DNA of 64,000 bases from CBDDIP01 sp965279405 (GCA_965279405.1 OZ257157.1:1488001-1552000), one strand, 5' to 3'. Shown: positions 1 through 8,641, counted from the stretch's first letter. Translations and numbers: made by a program. The notes: a model not told the origin generated them from the letters alone.

Positions 1-1
1 C

Positions 2-151
2 TCACCCATGCGGCACGCCACCGCTCACTTCCGCGCCACCACCCACCCCATCATCCAGAGCTACGAGCCCGGCGAGGACTGGCTCTGGTGCTACGACGAC
101 GAGATCGCCTTCGAGGTCGACAGCCTCAGCAACAGTCCCGCCCACTCCTGA
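2..151 (+). CDS. UBP-type zinc finger protein, 3' end only
   Basis: The reading frame open from base 2 ends in TGA at 149-151. Its last residues show a His-rich stretch (RHATAHFRATTHP), then EPGEDWLWCYDDE. This is the typical C-terminal half of the small actinobacterial UBP (ubiquitin-hydrolase type) zinc finger, in which spaced Cys and His residues bind zinc and the WxWCYxDE stretch closes the fold. Codon third positions are almost all G or C, as expected for real coding here. The start and N-terminal half lie left of the window. The biological role of these bacterial zinc fingers is not known to me. The segment overlaps antisense with the tail of the PepSY gene. Confidence 0.72.
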   Translation, partial: SPMRHATAHFRATTHPIIQSYEPGEDWLWCYDDEIAFEVDSLSNSPAHS

Positions 152-1453
152 CGCGTCGGTCGGTCCAGAGCGGCGCTTGCGCTTGCTGCGGCGAACGAGG
201 TTCATCGTCACACCGGTGACGCCCAACGCGATCGGCGACAGACCGATGGCCACCCAGATCACACGTGTGGTCGTGCCGCCGAAGTCGCCGGTGTGGAGCG
301 GAAAGCTCCAGTCGTCCCACGCCTGGTCGAACACGTTGCCCTCACCGGGGATGCCGTCGTACAGCGTCTCGCCCGTGTACTGGTCGAGTCCGACGTAGGC
401 GTTGCCGGCACCGCCCTCCCGTGTCCACGGGTCGAAGCCGCGCGTGACCCAGGCGAAGTACGTGCCGGTCTCGTCGAACGGCGTGAACAGCGAGGCGATC
501 TTGCGCGACGGGTAGCGCTCTTCGAGGATCTCGCGTGCACGATCGAGACCGATCGCCTCGCGCCCGTTCGACTCACTCGAGACCAGATCCTCCGGCGTGG
601 TCCAGAGGTAGAAGTCGCGGTGTGCCGGTGTGACGTTGTCGAACCACTTCTCCATGTTCGGGAAGGCGAACGCCGCTCCGGTGAAGGCGATCACCGTGAG
701 CGGCAACCACACGACGAGCCCGATCACCTTGTGCAGCGACATGTTGAAGGTGAACGTGCCGCGCCCGCGGCGCACGACCAGCGCCGTCGCCCAACGGCGT
801 ACGCCCGGCCAGTACCAGAGGTAGAACCCGGACAGCAGCACGGCGATGAAACCGACGGCGAACCAGCCGACCATGTCCGGCCCGTCCGGGATGACGTCGC
901 AGACGACGCCCTTCAGCCCGCCCGGTTCCGCCCCGCCTGCGTCCAGCCGGCACCACCCGTCGCCGCCGTCGAACACACCGAACAGCCCGTGGTCCTGCCA
1001 CAGGTACTCGTGGCCGCGGTACAGCCAGTGGGTCGCGCCCTCTTCGTCGTCGGTCACCCCGTTCACCGCACCCGAACCGGGGTCGACGAACACGGTGAGG
1101 TACCGGTACCGCAGCGCGTCCTCGGGGCCGGACTCGATCTCGGCGTACACCTGGTACACGCCGCGTCCGTTGGAGGGCAGCGTCAGCCCGTACAGCGAGG
1201 CCCCTTCGGGCACGCGCTCGGTCGCCGCTGCCAGCGCGGCGTCGGGGCCGACGTCGCCCGCCGTCGTGGCGTAGCGATCGCTGTGCAACGAGCTCTCGAC
1301 CGAGTCGTGGATCGCCAGCCATGCCCCGGTGACCCCGATGACGAAGAACCACGCCAACAGGACCAGCGACAGCCAGCGGTGGAACTTGACGATCAACCGC
1401 CGCGGCCGCATGGCCACGCGCCGCACGAGTCGCGACGACGTGGGCGACTTCAC
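2..1453 (-). CDS. PepSY-domain integral membrane protein (iron-reductase-like)
   Basis: A 483-residue membrane protein of the PepSY-associated TM helix family, often linked to siderophore iron release or periplasmic ferric reduction. Four hydrophobic helices are visible: one after the start (WLSLVLLAWFFVIGVTG), two central (GWFAVGFIAVLLSGFYLWYW; VWLPLTVIAFTGAAFAF) and one near the end (VIWVAIGLSPIALGVTG), with large extracytoplasmic loops between. I chose the GTG at 1451-1453 because GAGGAGG precedes it and it shares GTGA with the stop of the upstream gene. Longer in-frame starts run through that gene. The last 35-40 residues are low-complexity and antisense to the zinc-finger gene, so the true 3' end deserves checking. 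Confidence 0.82.
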   Translation of the reverse strand: MKSPTSSRLVRRVAMRPRRLIVKFHRWLSLVLLAWFFVIGVTGAWLAIHDSVESSLHSDRYATTAGDVGPDAALAAATERVPEGASLYGLTLPSNGRGVYQVYAEIESGPEDALRYRYLTVFVDPGSGAVNGVTDDEEGATHWLYRGHEYLWQDHGLFGVFDGGDGWCRLDAGGAEPGGLKGVVCDVIPDGPDMVGWFAVGFIAVLLSGFYLWYWPGVRRWATALVVRRGRGTFTFNMSLHKVIGLVVWLPLTVIAFTGAAFAFPNMEKWFDNVTPAHRDFYLWTTPEDLVSSESNGREAIGLDRAREILEERYPSRKIASLFTPFDETGTYFAWVTRGFDPWTREGGAGNAYVGLDQYTGETLYDGIPGEGNVFDQAWDDWSFPLHTGDFGGTTTRVIWVAIGLSPIALGVTGVTMNLVRRSKRKRRSGPTDASGVGGTVAEAVDLEGDLVVVAPEPVLAGLVALDDGVGGGAEVSGGVPHG

Positions 1454-2586
1454 TCGTCCTCCTCGAGGTGATCGGTCGGGCTGTCGGCGTGACGCCAGTA
1501 GGCGATCATCGCCACGCGCTCGCGGATCAGACCGCGCTCCTGGCGGAGGTGGCGTCGCGCCAACGTCATCGCCCTGCTCTCGCCGCCGCCCCATGCGTAC
1601 GTGCGATCACCGAGGCCTGCCGCCGTGGCTGCGCGGAGCTCCCCGACGAGCAGCTCGGGCACCGAACCCGGCGCGGCACCGTTGCGATGCACCCAGCGCA
1701 CCTCGACGCCCGGGCGCTGTGAGAGGGCCTGCTGTTCGGCCGGCCCATCGACCTCGGCGATCACGGTCGCCGTCACGTGGGTCGGGAGCGCGTCGAGGAT
1801 CGCGGCCACGGCCGGCAGGCCGGTGTCGTCCGCGACCAGGAGGTAGGAGTCGGTGTCCTCGGGCGGCAAGAAGGCCTGCCGCGGTCCCCACAACGCGACG
1901 GGGTCGCCGACTGCGGCTCTCGCAGCCCACGCCGACGCGTGCCCGCTCGGTTCGTGCAGCACGAACAGCATCGACAGCTCCGTCGTTGCCGGATCCCACG
2001 TGTGCAGCGTGTAGTACGCGCCGACCGGTCGATCCGCCTCGGGCATCTCGCGGTAGTGATCCCACGAGAAGGACGCGTCGATGGACAGTTCGGTGCGGCC
2101 GGGCGGTGGAAGCAGGACGTAGATGAACGTGTCCGGCCCGAGCGGGGCGAACGTCGACAGGTCACCGCCGGCGAACGTGATCCGGCGCAGATGCGGGTGC
2201 ACATCCTCGACCGCCGAGACCGACGTGACGAAGGTGCGGATCGCCGAACGGAGCCGCGCCTCACGCTCGATCGACGTCTCACCGGCCTCACCGGATCGCT
2301 CGCGTGCCAGCGCGACGAGCGCCATCGCGCGCGGCTGCACGTCGATCAACTGGGCGATCGGTTCGGCGAACGGGATCCGCAGGTGGCTGACCTCGTCCCC
2401 GTCGGCGACGAGGAGCTCCAGCCCTTCGACGTCGATGCCGGTGGCGTGGGCCGACGCGGCGCCCGGGTGATCACCGAGGTAGCGGGCGATCAGCAGCACC
2501 GCGTCCTCGTGCGAACCGTTGATGTGTTCGAGCACGGCTGCGCCGTGCTCCCGCAACTCGGCGGCGATGCCCGTTCCTGTGCTCAT
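1450..2586 (-). CDS. Siderophore-interacting protein (FAD/NAD(P)H ferric-siderophore reductase) with N-terminal DUF2470 domain
   Basis: A 378-residue cytoplasmic flavoprotein. Residues about 1-95 resemble the DUF2470/haem-utilisation-like domain (SHEDAVLLIARYLGD, DVEGLELLVADGDEVSHLRIPF). The rest is the siderophore-interacting family: an FAD-binding barrel with VGAYYTLHTWD in place of the usual RxYTxR motif, and a NAD(P)H lobe (YLLVADDTGLPAVAAIL, YAWGGGESRAMTLARRHL). Such proteins reduce ferric siderophores to release Fe(II). It is the first gene of a two-gene unit; its stop overlaps the PepSY start by 4 nt. The inverted repeat at 2608-2627 suggests metal-dependent repression. Confidence 0.88.
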   Translation of the reverse strand: MSTGTGIAAELREHGAAVLEHINGSHEDAVLLIARYLGDHPGAASAHATGIDVEGLELLVADGDEVSHLRIPFAEPIAQLIDVQPRAMALVALARERSGEAGETSIEREARLRSAIRTFVTSVSAVEDVHPHLRRITFAGGDLSTFAPLGPDTFIYVLLPPPGRTELSIDASFSWDHYREMPEADRPVGAYYTLHTWDPATTELSMLFVLHEPSGHASAWAARAAVGDPVALWGPRQAFLPPEDTDSYLLVADDTGLPAVAAILDALPTHVTATVIAEVDGPAEQQALSQRPGVEVRWVHRNGAAPGSVPELLVGELRAATAAGLGDRTYAWGGGESRAMTLARRHLRQERGLIRERVAMIAYWRHADSPTDHLEEDE

Positions 2587-2595
2587 GAGTTGCGG

Positions 2596-2627
2596 AGCTT
2601 ACACAGTTTGTTAGGTTCACCAAACAA
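2596..2627 (-). promoter_or_regulatory. Promoter with palindromic operator upstream of the siderophore-interacting gene
   Basis: On the minus strand the inverted repeat TTGTTTGGT-GA-ACCTAACAA (plus 2608-2627) has two 9-bp arms that match at 8 of 9 positions. It is followed by TGTGTAAGCT, where TAAGCT (2596-2601) can serve as an extended -10, 9 nt before the ATG at 2586. The palindrome covers the expected -35/spacer area, a repressor position. It resembles but does not match the DtxR/IdeR iron-box consensus, so the assignment to an iron regulator is inference from the genes served. Confidence 0.5.
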
Positions 2628-3095
2628 CTACGGAGAGGCGTTCACGTCCTGGTCACCGGCATCGCCCGAGATGCCCACGAGCAACGCGCCGACGGCGATC
2701 AGCACGCCGACGACGAGCGACACGTCGGCAACGTTGATCACCGTGTTGCCCGGGAAGTCGAAGAAGTCGCGCACCGATCCGAGCGCCAGCCGATCGATGA
2801 GGTTGCCGACGATGCCGGACACCACGAGCGCGACCGCGACGGCCGGGATCGGTGCCCGCTTGCTCGCCAGCCACACCCAGCCTCCGAACAGGGCGAGGCC
2901 GGCGATGCTGGCCAGGATGACCTGCAGCACGGATCCACCGACGATGCCGAGCATCAGCTCGTGGTTGCGCAGCGGGCAGATGACGTCGCCGCAGTCCCAC
3001 GACTCGAACACCGCCTTGGTCACCTGATCGACCGCAACGGAACCCACACCCACCGCCAGCGCGACCGTGTGCGAACGTTCGAGCCGCGGCGACAT
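2628..3095 (-). CDS. lspA: Lipoprotein signal peptidase (signal peptidase II)
   Basis: A 155-residue polytopic membrane aspartyl protease that removes signal peptides from prolipoproteins. The family blocks VDQVTK near the N-terminus, GNLIDRL in the middle and INVADVSLVVGVL near the C-terminus are present; the Asp residues in the last two are the catalytic pair. Four hydrophobic helices can be seen. The usual NxGxAF loop is replaced by NHELMLGI, an atypical variant. I chose the ATG at 3093-3095 because a TATCGT -10-like box lies 6 nt before it, giving a possible leaderless mRNA; the longer frame upstream looks non-coding. It lies 35 nt downstream of the monooxygenase stop on the same strand, so cotranscription is also possible. 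Confidence 0.85.
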   Translation of the reverse strand: MSPRLERSHTVALAVGVGSVAVDQVTKAVFESWDCGDVICPLRNHELMLGIVGGSVLQVILASIAGLALFGGWVWLASKRAPIPAVAVALVVSGIVGNLIDRLALGSVRDFFDFPGNTVINVADVSLVVGVLIAVGALLVGISGDAGDQDVNASP

Positions 3096-3130
3096 GCGCC
3101 GACGATAACGACCGGACGAGATCGACCCGG

Positions 3131-4510
3131 TCAGGCGGAGGCGGCTCGTGCGGCGGCGAGCTGGCTCGCCGGCGGCAGACCGAGGTGATCGCGGAACGTC
3201 GTCGTCTCGTACTCGGCGCGCAGCACGCCGCGCTCCTGCAGCAACGGCACCACCGAGTCGACGAAGTCGTCGAGGCCGGTCGGCGTCAGATGCGGCGCGA
3301 GCACGAAGCCGTCGGAGCCGTCCTCCTGCACGAAGTGGTCCATCGCCTCGGCCACCTGGCTCGGCGTGCCGATGAACGTCTGGCGACCGGTCGTCTCGAT
3401 GATCAGCTCGCGGATGCTGAGGTGCTTGGCCTCGGCGAGCGCTCGCCACTCGGCGGCGGTCTTCAACGGATCTGGGAACATGCGAGCGCGGCCCTGGATG
3501 ATCGACGTGGAGGAGATGTCGGGATCGGATTCAGGCAGCGGACCCTCGGCGTCGTAGCTCGACAGGTCGCGGTTCCACAGCTGCTCGAGCAGCAGGATCG
3601 CGGTCTGCGGACTGACCTGCTGACGGCGCACGACGTGGGCGCGCTCGCGTGCGTCCTCGGGCGTGTCTCCCAGCGCGAACGAGACGGCGGGCAGGATCTT
3701 GAGATCCTCACGTCGGCGCCCGTACTTGGCCAGGCGGTTCTTGGCATCGTTGTAGAAGGCCTGCGCACCGGGCAGCGCGGAGTGCCGGCTGAAGATCGCG
3801 TCGGCGGTCTGCGCGGCGAGCTCGCGCCCGCCGTCGCTGTCGCCGGCCTGGAGGATCACGGGGTGGCCCTGCGGGCTGCGCGGCACGTTGAAGTGGCCGT
3901 GGATGTCGAACTGCGGACCGCGATGCTCGAACGCACCGGGCAGGCCGCGACGGGTGAACGTCGCCGCGTTGGGGTCGGCGACGAGCTCGTCGTCGGCCCA
4001 CGAATCCCACAGCTCGCGGCAGGTGGCCACGAACTCGCCAGCGCGCTGATACCGGTCGGCGTGATCGAGGAAGCCGCCGCGGCGGAAGTTCTCACCGGTG
4101 AAGGCGTCGGACGAGGTGACCACGTTCCAGCCGGCGCGACCGCCGGAGAGGTGGTCGAGCGTGGCCATCTGCCTGGCGAACTCGTACGGCTCGCGGAACG
4201 TGGCGTTCATCGTGCCGGCCAACCCGATGTGCTCGGTCACCGCGGCGAGCGCAGCGAGCACCGGCACCGAGTCGGGGCGGCCGACCGTGTCGAGGTCGTG
4301 GATGCGGCCGCGCTGCTCGCGCAGACGCAGCCCTTCGGCGAGGAAGAAGAAGTCGAGCTTGCCGCGCTCGGCCGCCTGCGCGAGGTGGACGAACGAGTCG
4401 AACTCGATCTGGCTCTTCGAGCGCGGGTCGCTCCACACGGTCGTGTTGTTCACGCCCGGGAAGTAGGCGGCCAGGATGACCTGCTTCTTGCCGTTCCTGC
4501 CCGTGCTCAT
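3131..4510 (-). CDS. FMN-dependent monooxygenase of the NtaA/SnaA/DszA/YxeK luciferase-like family
   Basis: A 459-residue TIM-barrel flavin monooxygenase. Length and motifs fit the NtaA/DszA/SnaA/YxeK branch: AAYFPGVNNTTVWSDP at the N-terminus, FHLAQAAERGKLDFFFLAE-like text, then LDHLSGGRAGWNVVTS and PVILQAGDSDGGRELAA. Members cleave C-S or C-N bonds using FMNH2 from a separate reductase. The ATG at 4508-4510 shares ATGA with the stop of the next gene upstream, so translation is probably coupled. It is the last monooxygenase of the minus-strand operon. The substrate cannot be read from sequence; the ABC importer and GNAT context suggests an N-acylated S-substituted cysteine or similar thioether. 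Confidence 0.85.
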   Translation of the reverse strand: MSTGRNGKKQVILAAYFPGVNNTTVWSDPRSKSQIEFDSFVHLAQAAERGKLDFFFLAEGLRLREQRGRIHDLDTVGRPDSVPVLAALAAVTEHIGLAGTMNATFREPYEFARQMATLDHLSGGRAGWNVVTSSDAFTGENFRRGGFLDHADRYQRAGEFVATCRELWDSWADDELVADPNAATFTRRGLPGAFEHRGPQFDIHGHFNVPRSPQGHPVILQAGDSDGGRELAAQTADAIFSRHSALPGAQAFYNDAKNRLAKYGRRREDLKILPAVSFALGDTPEDARERAHVVRRQQVSPQTAILLLEQLWNRDLSSYDAEGPLPESDPDISSTSIIQGRARMFPDPLKTAAEWRALAEAKHLSIRELIIETTGRQTFIGTPSQVAEAMDHFVQEDGSDGFVLAPHLTPTGLDDFVDSVVPLLQERGVLRAEYETTTFRDHLGLPPASQLAAARAASA

Positions 4511-5739
4511 GACGTGGCTCCTGCATACCGGCTCGGCTCGCGTTGCAGACCGAGTCGCTCGCGCAGCAGTTCGTCGTCGTAGGCCGTGCGGAACGCGCCC
4601 CGCGTTTGCAGCTCGGGCACCAGCCCGTCGACGATGGCATCGAGGTCGTGGCCGATCACCGCCGGCCGCAGGCGGAAGCCGTCGAGCCCGGCGGCCTGCC
4701 AGGTGAGGAGCTGGTCGGCGAGCGCGGTCGGGGTGCCGGCGAAGATCGCCGCATCGGAGCGGAACGTGCGGCCGTCCGCCTCGTCGAGCCGTTGCTTGCG
4801 CGCCTCGGCGGCAGCGGTCGTGTCGTCGAGGAGCACCTCGAGGTCGGCGAACACGCGCAACGGCGGCAACTGGCGATCGACGGTCTGCTCGGCGTCGCGG
4901 ATGTCGGCCACCCAGCGCGGCACGGCGTCGAGGTCGGCGGGCGTCACGCACACGACGTCGGCCGAGCGAGCGGCGAATTCGAATGGAACGCGCTGGTGGG
5001 CGAGGGCGACGATCAACGGGTTGCCCTGCGGCGGGCGAGGCACGATCGACGGGCCCTTCACGGAGAAGAAGCGACCGTCGAAGTCGATGTAGTGCAACTT
5101 GTCGCGATCGATGAAGCGGCCGGTGGCGACGTCACGGATCTCGGCGTCGTCCTCCCAGCTGTCCCAGAGCCGGCGCACGACCTCGACGACGTCGTTGGCC
5201 TCCTCGAACAGATCGTCGATCAACGATGCATCGGCCGACAGCTCACGACGGCCGACGTGGGCGGCGTCGCTCGGGCGGCCGGAGACCTGCGGCCGCCACC
5301 CGGCGCGGCCGTGGCTGGTGAAGTCGAGCGTGGAGATCGACGAGGCGACGTGGAACGGTTCCGTGTGCGTCGTGATCACCGTCGGCACGAGCCCGATGTG
5401 GGTCGTGTGCGGGGCGAGGAACGAGGCGATCAGCACCGCCTCGAGCCGACCCTTGACGTGATCGCGTCGTTCGTCGGGACCGCGCAGGTTCGTCGACTGG
5501 AGACCGAAGGAGTCCTCGATCGTGAGGAAGTCGAGCAGGCCGCGCTCGGCGGTCTTCGCCAGGCCGACCCAGTAGCTCGGGCCGAACACCTCGGCCGGTC
5601 GCGCCGACGGCTCGCGCCACGACGCCGGATGGAAGCCCGTTCCGTCGAGCGCCACGGCGAGGTGCACGTGCGGAACGCTACTCCCGGAATCCCGAGCCGA
5701 CGTGTCGGGATTCGTGCCGGTCTCACCGTTGCCGCTCAT
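4507..5739 (-). CDS. LLM class flavin-dependent oxidoreductase
   Basis: A 410-residue luciferase-like monooxygenase. Recognisable blocks are the N-terminal VHLAVALDGTGFHPASW, YWVGLAKTAERGLLDFLTIED, LDFTSHGRAGWRPQVSG, and the C-terminal FAGTPTALADQLLTWQAAGLDGFRL, which is the usual substrate/flavin lid region. It is distantly related to the neighbouring NtaA-type gene and probably acts on a similar class of compound. The ATG at 5737-5739 overlaps the stop of the glutathionyl-hydroquinone reductase gene by 4 nt. No flavin reductase gene is seen nearby, so reduced flavin must come from elsewhere or the enzyme uses F420. Confidence 0.83.
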   Translation of the reverse strand: MSGNGETGTNPDTSARDSGSSVPHVHLAVALDGTGFHPASWREPSARPAEVFGPSYWVGLAKTAERGLLDFLTIEDSFGLQSTNLRGPDERRDHVKGRLEAVLIASFLAPHTTHIGLVPTVITTHTEPFHVASSISTLDFTSHGRAGWRPQVSGRPSDAAHVGRRELSADASLIDDLFEEANDVVEVVRRLWDSWEDDAEIRDVATGRFIDRDKLHYIDFDGRFFSVKGPSIVPRPPQGNPLIVALAHQRVPFEFAARSADVVCVTPADLDAVPRWVADIRDAEQTVDRQLPPLRVFADLEVLLDDTTAAAEARKQRLDEADGRTFRSDAAIFAGTPTALADQLLTWQAAGLDGFRLRPAVIGHDLDAIVDGLVPELQTRGAFRTAYDDELLRERLGLQREPSRYAGATS

Positions 5740-6650
5740 GCGGCCACCGCCACTGCGTCGCCGCGGCCGGACGGCTGCGTCCACGCCGCCAGCGCGGCGA
5801 ACGAGGTGAAGTCGGTCGTGTCGCGGAACGCGGGGATGGCGTACAGGTCGCGGGCGTAGGCCCACAGGTTGGCGAACGCAGGCAGGCCGGGGTTGATCCG
5901 CCGATCGGCGTTGGCGGTGAAGTCGTAGCGCACCAACGTGACGAACATCCGCACGTCCGCTTCGGTCAATCGGTCGCCGAGGAGGAAGCGGTTCGTCGCC
6001 AGGCGCGCGTCGAGCACAGCGAAGGCGTCGAGCAACGTGGCCCGTGCCTCGATGGCACCGGGGCCGTTGCCGGCGGCGGTGTTGACGCCGACGTTGACCG
6101 CCGGGCCGATCCACCGATCGAGCGCCTCGATCTCCTCGGCGAGAACGGCCGGGTAGGTCGCCAGCACCGGCGTCGCGACCGCACCGAACTGCGTTGCGAG
6201 GTCGATGCCGATCGTGCGGAACTGGTTGCTGACCACCGTGCCGGTGCGCCGATCCCACAACGTCGGCACGGACACGTGCCCGTCGAAGCCGGGCTCGGTC
6301 GCGTCGTACGCCTCGCGCAGCAGGGCGAAGCCGTTCACCGGGTCGGCACCGTTCGTCTCCCGGAACGCCCAGCCACGCGCGTCGCGCGCGTTGTCGACGT
6401 AGGAGACCGAGATCACGTCCTGCAGGCCGGCCAGCGCATGGGCGATCGTCACCCGTTGCGCCCACGGGCAGAACCAACCCGCGTACAGGTGGTAGCGACC
6501 CGCCTCAGCGGCGAACGGGGTCGAGCCATCGTTGGAGATGCGACCCTCGAAGCGGTAGAGCGGACGAGGGTCGCCGGGGTCGCGCGTGATGCGGTACTCG
6601 CCGTAGCGGGCGACGTCGACGGGGCTGGCGAAACGTTGGTGCTCGGTCAT
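5736..6650 (-). CDS. Glutathionyl-hydroquinone reductase (xi-class glutathione S-transferase family)
   Basis: A 304-residue protein with the xi-class GST arrangement: a thioredoxin-fold half with the catalytic Cys61 in the motif CPWAQR, and an all-helical C-terminal half with FLLGDRLTEADVRMFVTLVRYD. Family members reduce glutathionyl-hydroquinones with glutathione. In actinobacteria, which use mycothiol instead of glutathione, the thiol partner is probably mycothiol or a related thiol (inference). The gene is embedded among luciferase-like monooxygenases with 4-nt overlaps on both sides, suggesting it processes a thiol adduct in the same pathway. Confidence 0.85.
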   Translation of the reverse strand: MTEHQRFASPVDVARYGEYRITRDPGDPRPLYRFEGRISNDGSTPFAAEAGRYHLYAGWFCPWAQRVTIAHALAGLQDVISVSYVDNARDARGWAFRETNGADPVNGFALLREAYDATEPGFDGHVSVPTLWDRRTGTVVSNQFRTIGIDLATQFGAVATPVLATYPAVLAEEIEALDRWIGPAVNVGVNTAAGNGPGAIEARATLLDAFAVLDARLATNRFLLGDRLTEADVRMFVTLVRYDFTANADRRINPGLPAFANLWAYARDLYAIPAFRDTTDFTSFAALAAWTQPSGRGDAVAVAA

Positions 6651-7732
6651 GAGACGAGGGTCCTTTCGGCATTCGGGAGGCGGGTTGGAACGACGTCGTT
6701 CCAGAGACGGTCGGGCAGTTCGCGCTGCAGCAGCGGGAGCACCTCAGCGGCGAACAACTCGATGCCGGCCCGGCTGATCGGGTCGTCGATGCTGCCGATG
6801 CCGGCGGTGTGCTGCACCTCGTGCCCGAGCGCGTCGTAGTAGCGGTGGACCTGTTCGATCACCTGTTGCGGGCTTCCGACGAAGTACGACCCGCGGGCGA
6901 TGGCGTCCTCGAGCGACGAGAACGTCGGCGAGACGCCGAGGGCACGGGCGAGCTCCTGGAACGCGTGGTAGCGGGGACGGAACTCCTCGACGGCGCGCTG
7001 CGAGTCGCGATGCACGTGGAGCCCGGCGGACCCTGCGCCGACCAGCGCGTCAGCTGGGTCGCGACCGTGCTCCACCCATCGGGCGCGGTAGTCGTCGACC
7101 AGCGCGCGGTACTGCTCCAGCGGGCCGGACACGTTTGCCGAGAACAGCGGGTCGCCCCACCTCGCGGCGAGCTCGGTGGACAGCGTCGAGGTCGCGCTGC
7201 CGTGCCACACGCGGATCGGTTGCTGCAAGGGCCGCGGCCGCGACGTGAACTCGGTCAGCGGCGGGCGGTACGTGCCGCTCCAGGTGACGCGCTCCTCGCG
7301 CAGCAACCGGTGCAGCAGCCCGTAGTGCTCGCGGTTGCGCTCCCACTGGTCGGCGTTCGTGTAGCCGAAGACCTTCGACTGCTCCTCGGTGTTGCCCTTG
7401 CCGATGATGATCTCGACGCGGCCGCCCGAGATCACGTCGAGCGTGGCGTAGTCCTCGGCCACGCGCACGGGGTCGAGCAGCGAGAGCACGGTGACGCCGG
7501 TGAACAGACGGATCCGCTTCGTCGTGGCCGCGAGGTAGCCCAGCAGCACGGGTGGCGACGACGCCTCGGCGTCGTTGATGTGGTGCTCGCCGATCCCGTA
7601 GCCGTCGAACCCGATCTCCTCGAACCACTCGGCCTCGCGCAGCGCGTCGCCGAAGACCTTCGACGCCGATGCCCGTTCGCCGGTCTGTCGATCGGGCGCG
7701 TTGGTGAGGAGGCGGACGACGATGAACTTCAC
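6647..7732 (-). CDS. LLM class flavin-dependent oxidoreductase (bacterial luciferase-like)
   Basis: A 361-residue luciferase-like monooxygenase: WFEEIGFDGYGIGEHHIND, LFTGVTVLSLLDPVRVAEDYATLDVISGGR, an IIIGKGNT loop and a C-terminal YFVGSPQQVIEQVHRYYDALG. The start is the GTG at 7730-7732, which shares GTGA with the stop of the acetyltransferase; the long upstream extension in this frame is the shadow of that gene. It is the third LLM protein in one operon. Divergence from its neighbours suggests successive or alternative oxidations rather than recent duplication. Confidence 0.84.
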   Translation of the reverse strand: MKFIVVRLLTNAPDRQTGERASASKVFGDALREAEWFEEIGFDGYGIGEHHINDAEASSPPVLLGYLAATTKRIRLFTGVTVLSLLDPVRVAEDYATLDVISGGRVEIIIGKGNTEEQSKVFGYTNADQWERNREHYGLLHRLLREERVTWSGTYRPPLTEFTSRPRPLQQPIRVWHGSATSTLSTELAARWGDPLFSANVSGPLEQYRALVDDYRARWVEHGRDPADALVGAGSAGLHVHRDSQRAVEEFRPRYHAFQELARALGVSPTFSSLEDAIARGSYFVGSPQQVIEQVHRYYDALGHEVQHTAGIGSIDDPISRAGIELFAAEVLPLLQRELPDRLWNDVVPTRLPNAERTLVS

Positions 7733-8451
7733 GGCAACCTCGACGGCGTGACGACGGCGGCGAACTCGAGCTGCCGACGCACGACGAACCCGAGTCGCTC
7801 GTAGACGCGCTGCGCGTTGACGTTGGTCTGGGCGACGTGGAGCAACGGCGTCTGGCCGCGCTCCAGGATGCCGGTGGCGACATGGTGCGTCAGCGCCGCG
7901 GCGAGCCCGCGGCCACGGGCGTGCGGCCGCGTGCACACGGCACTGATCTCGGTGAACCCCGGCGTCTGCAACCGCTCGCCGGCCATCGCCACCAGTAGCT
8001 TGCCGACGAACACACCGAAGTAGTTGCCGAGCTCGATCGTGCGCGGCCGGAACGGCCCAGGCTTGGTCAGCTCGACCAGCGCGAGCATCTGCGGCACGTC
8101 GGCAGCCGAGAGCGGTTGGATCTCGAGATCGATGGACGGTCGCTCGACGAGATCGCCGAGCACCATCTGGTTGCCGAACCCGGAGCCGGCCCGCTCCCAG
8201 TCCGCAGGAGGTGCGAGGCCGCCGGCTTGCGAGAGCATCAACGTCTCGCCCGGCCCGACCAGCGCATGGAGGTCGGCCCACGCCTGCGCCGACGGCTCGG
8301 CAACGGCGACGAACCCGGCCACGTCGGGCTGGTAGCGGCGAGCCAGCCCGTCGCCCTCGGCGAACCTCCGATGCGTCGTGTCCAGCGCGTTCCAGATGAG
8401 GTGATCGAGCACCTCCGCATCCACGTCGGCGACGATGCCAGTTCTGGTCAT
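7729..8451 (-). CDS. GNAT family N-acetyltransferase (FR47-like C-terminal domain)
   Basis: A 240-residue protein. The N-terminal 110 residues begin VLDHLIWNALDTTHRRFAEG. The C-terminal half has the GNAT acetyl-CoA loop VCTRPHARGRGLAAALTHHVA and ends NVNAQRVYERLGFVVRRQLEF, as in the FR47 branch. In the Bacillus yxe/ytm and Pseudomonas sulfur-salvage operons, an acetyltransferase next to an amino-acid ABC importer and an LLM monooxygenase N-acetylates the imported S-alkyl cysteine; the same arrangement here suggests that job. The ATG at 8449-8451 has a GAGG-like sequence just upstream. A 248-nt gap separates it from the ABC binding-protein gene. Confidence 0.8.
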   Translation of the reverse strand: MTRTGIVADVDAEVLDHLIWNALDTTHRRFAEGDGLARRYQPDVAGFVAVAEPSAQAWADLHALVGPGETLMLSQAGGLAPPADWERAGSGFGNQMVLGDLVERPSIDLEIQPLSAADVPQMLALVELTKPGPFRPRTIELGNYFGVFVGKLLVAMAGERLQTPGFTEISAVCTRPHARGRGLAAALTHHVATGILERGQTPLLHVAQTNVNAQRVYERLGFVVRRQLEFAAVVTPSRLP

Positions 8452-8641
8452 GAACGCTCTCCTCTGATTGGTGATGTGCACGTAGGGCGACTCGAGTTCG
8501 GGTGAGCGAGCGCCAGCGAGCGAGCTCGGCAGGCGAACGAAGTGAGCACCGAGATGAACGGATGGACGCCGGGACGGTCGCTGATCGAGGGGGTGGACCA
8601 GCGACCGTGCCCGGCGGTTGGCAGGACGACAGAGGGGAGAC

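Noticed and set aside
293..1471. Long plus-strand frame opposite the PepSY gene (and similar Arg-rich long frames elsewhere)
   Set aside because: High-GC antisense artefact: Arg/Ala/Pro/Val-rich composition, no family resemblance, while the other strand encodes a clear protein.
8510..8570. GAGCGAGCG-type short repeats after the GNAT start as a mobile-element end
   Set aside because: Simple GC-rich short repetition, common in actinobacterial spacers, with no inverted partner or target duplication.
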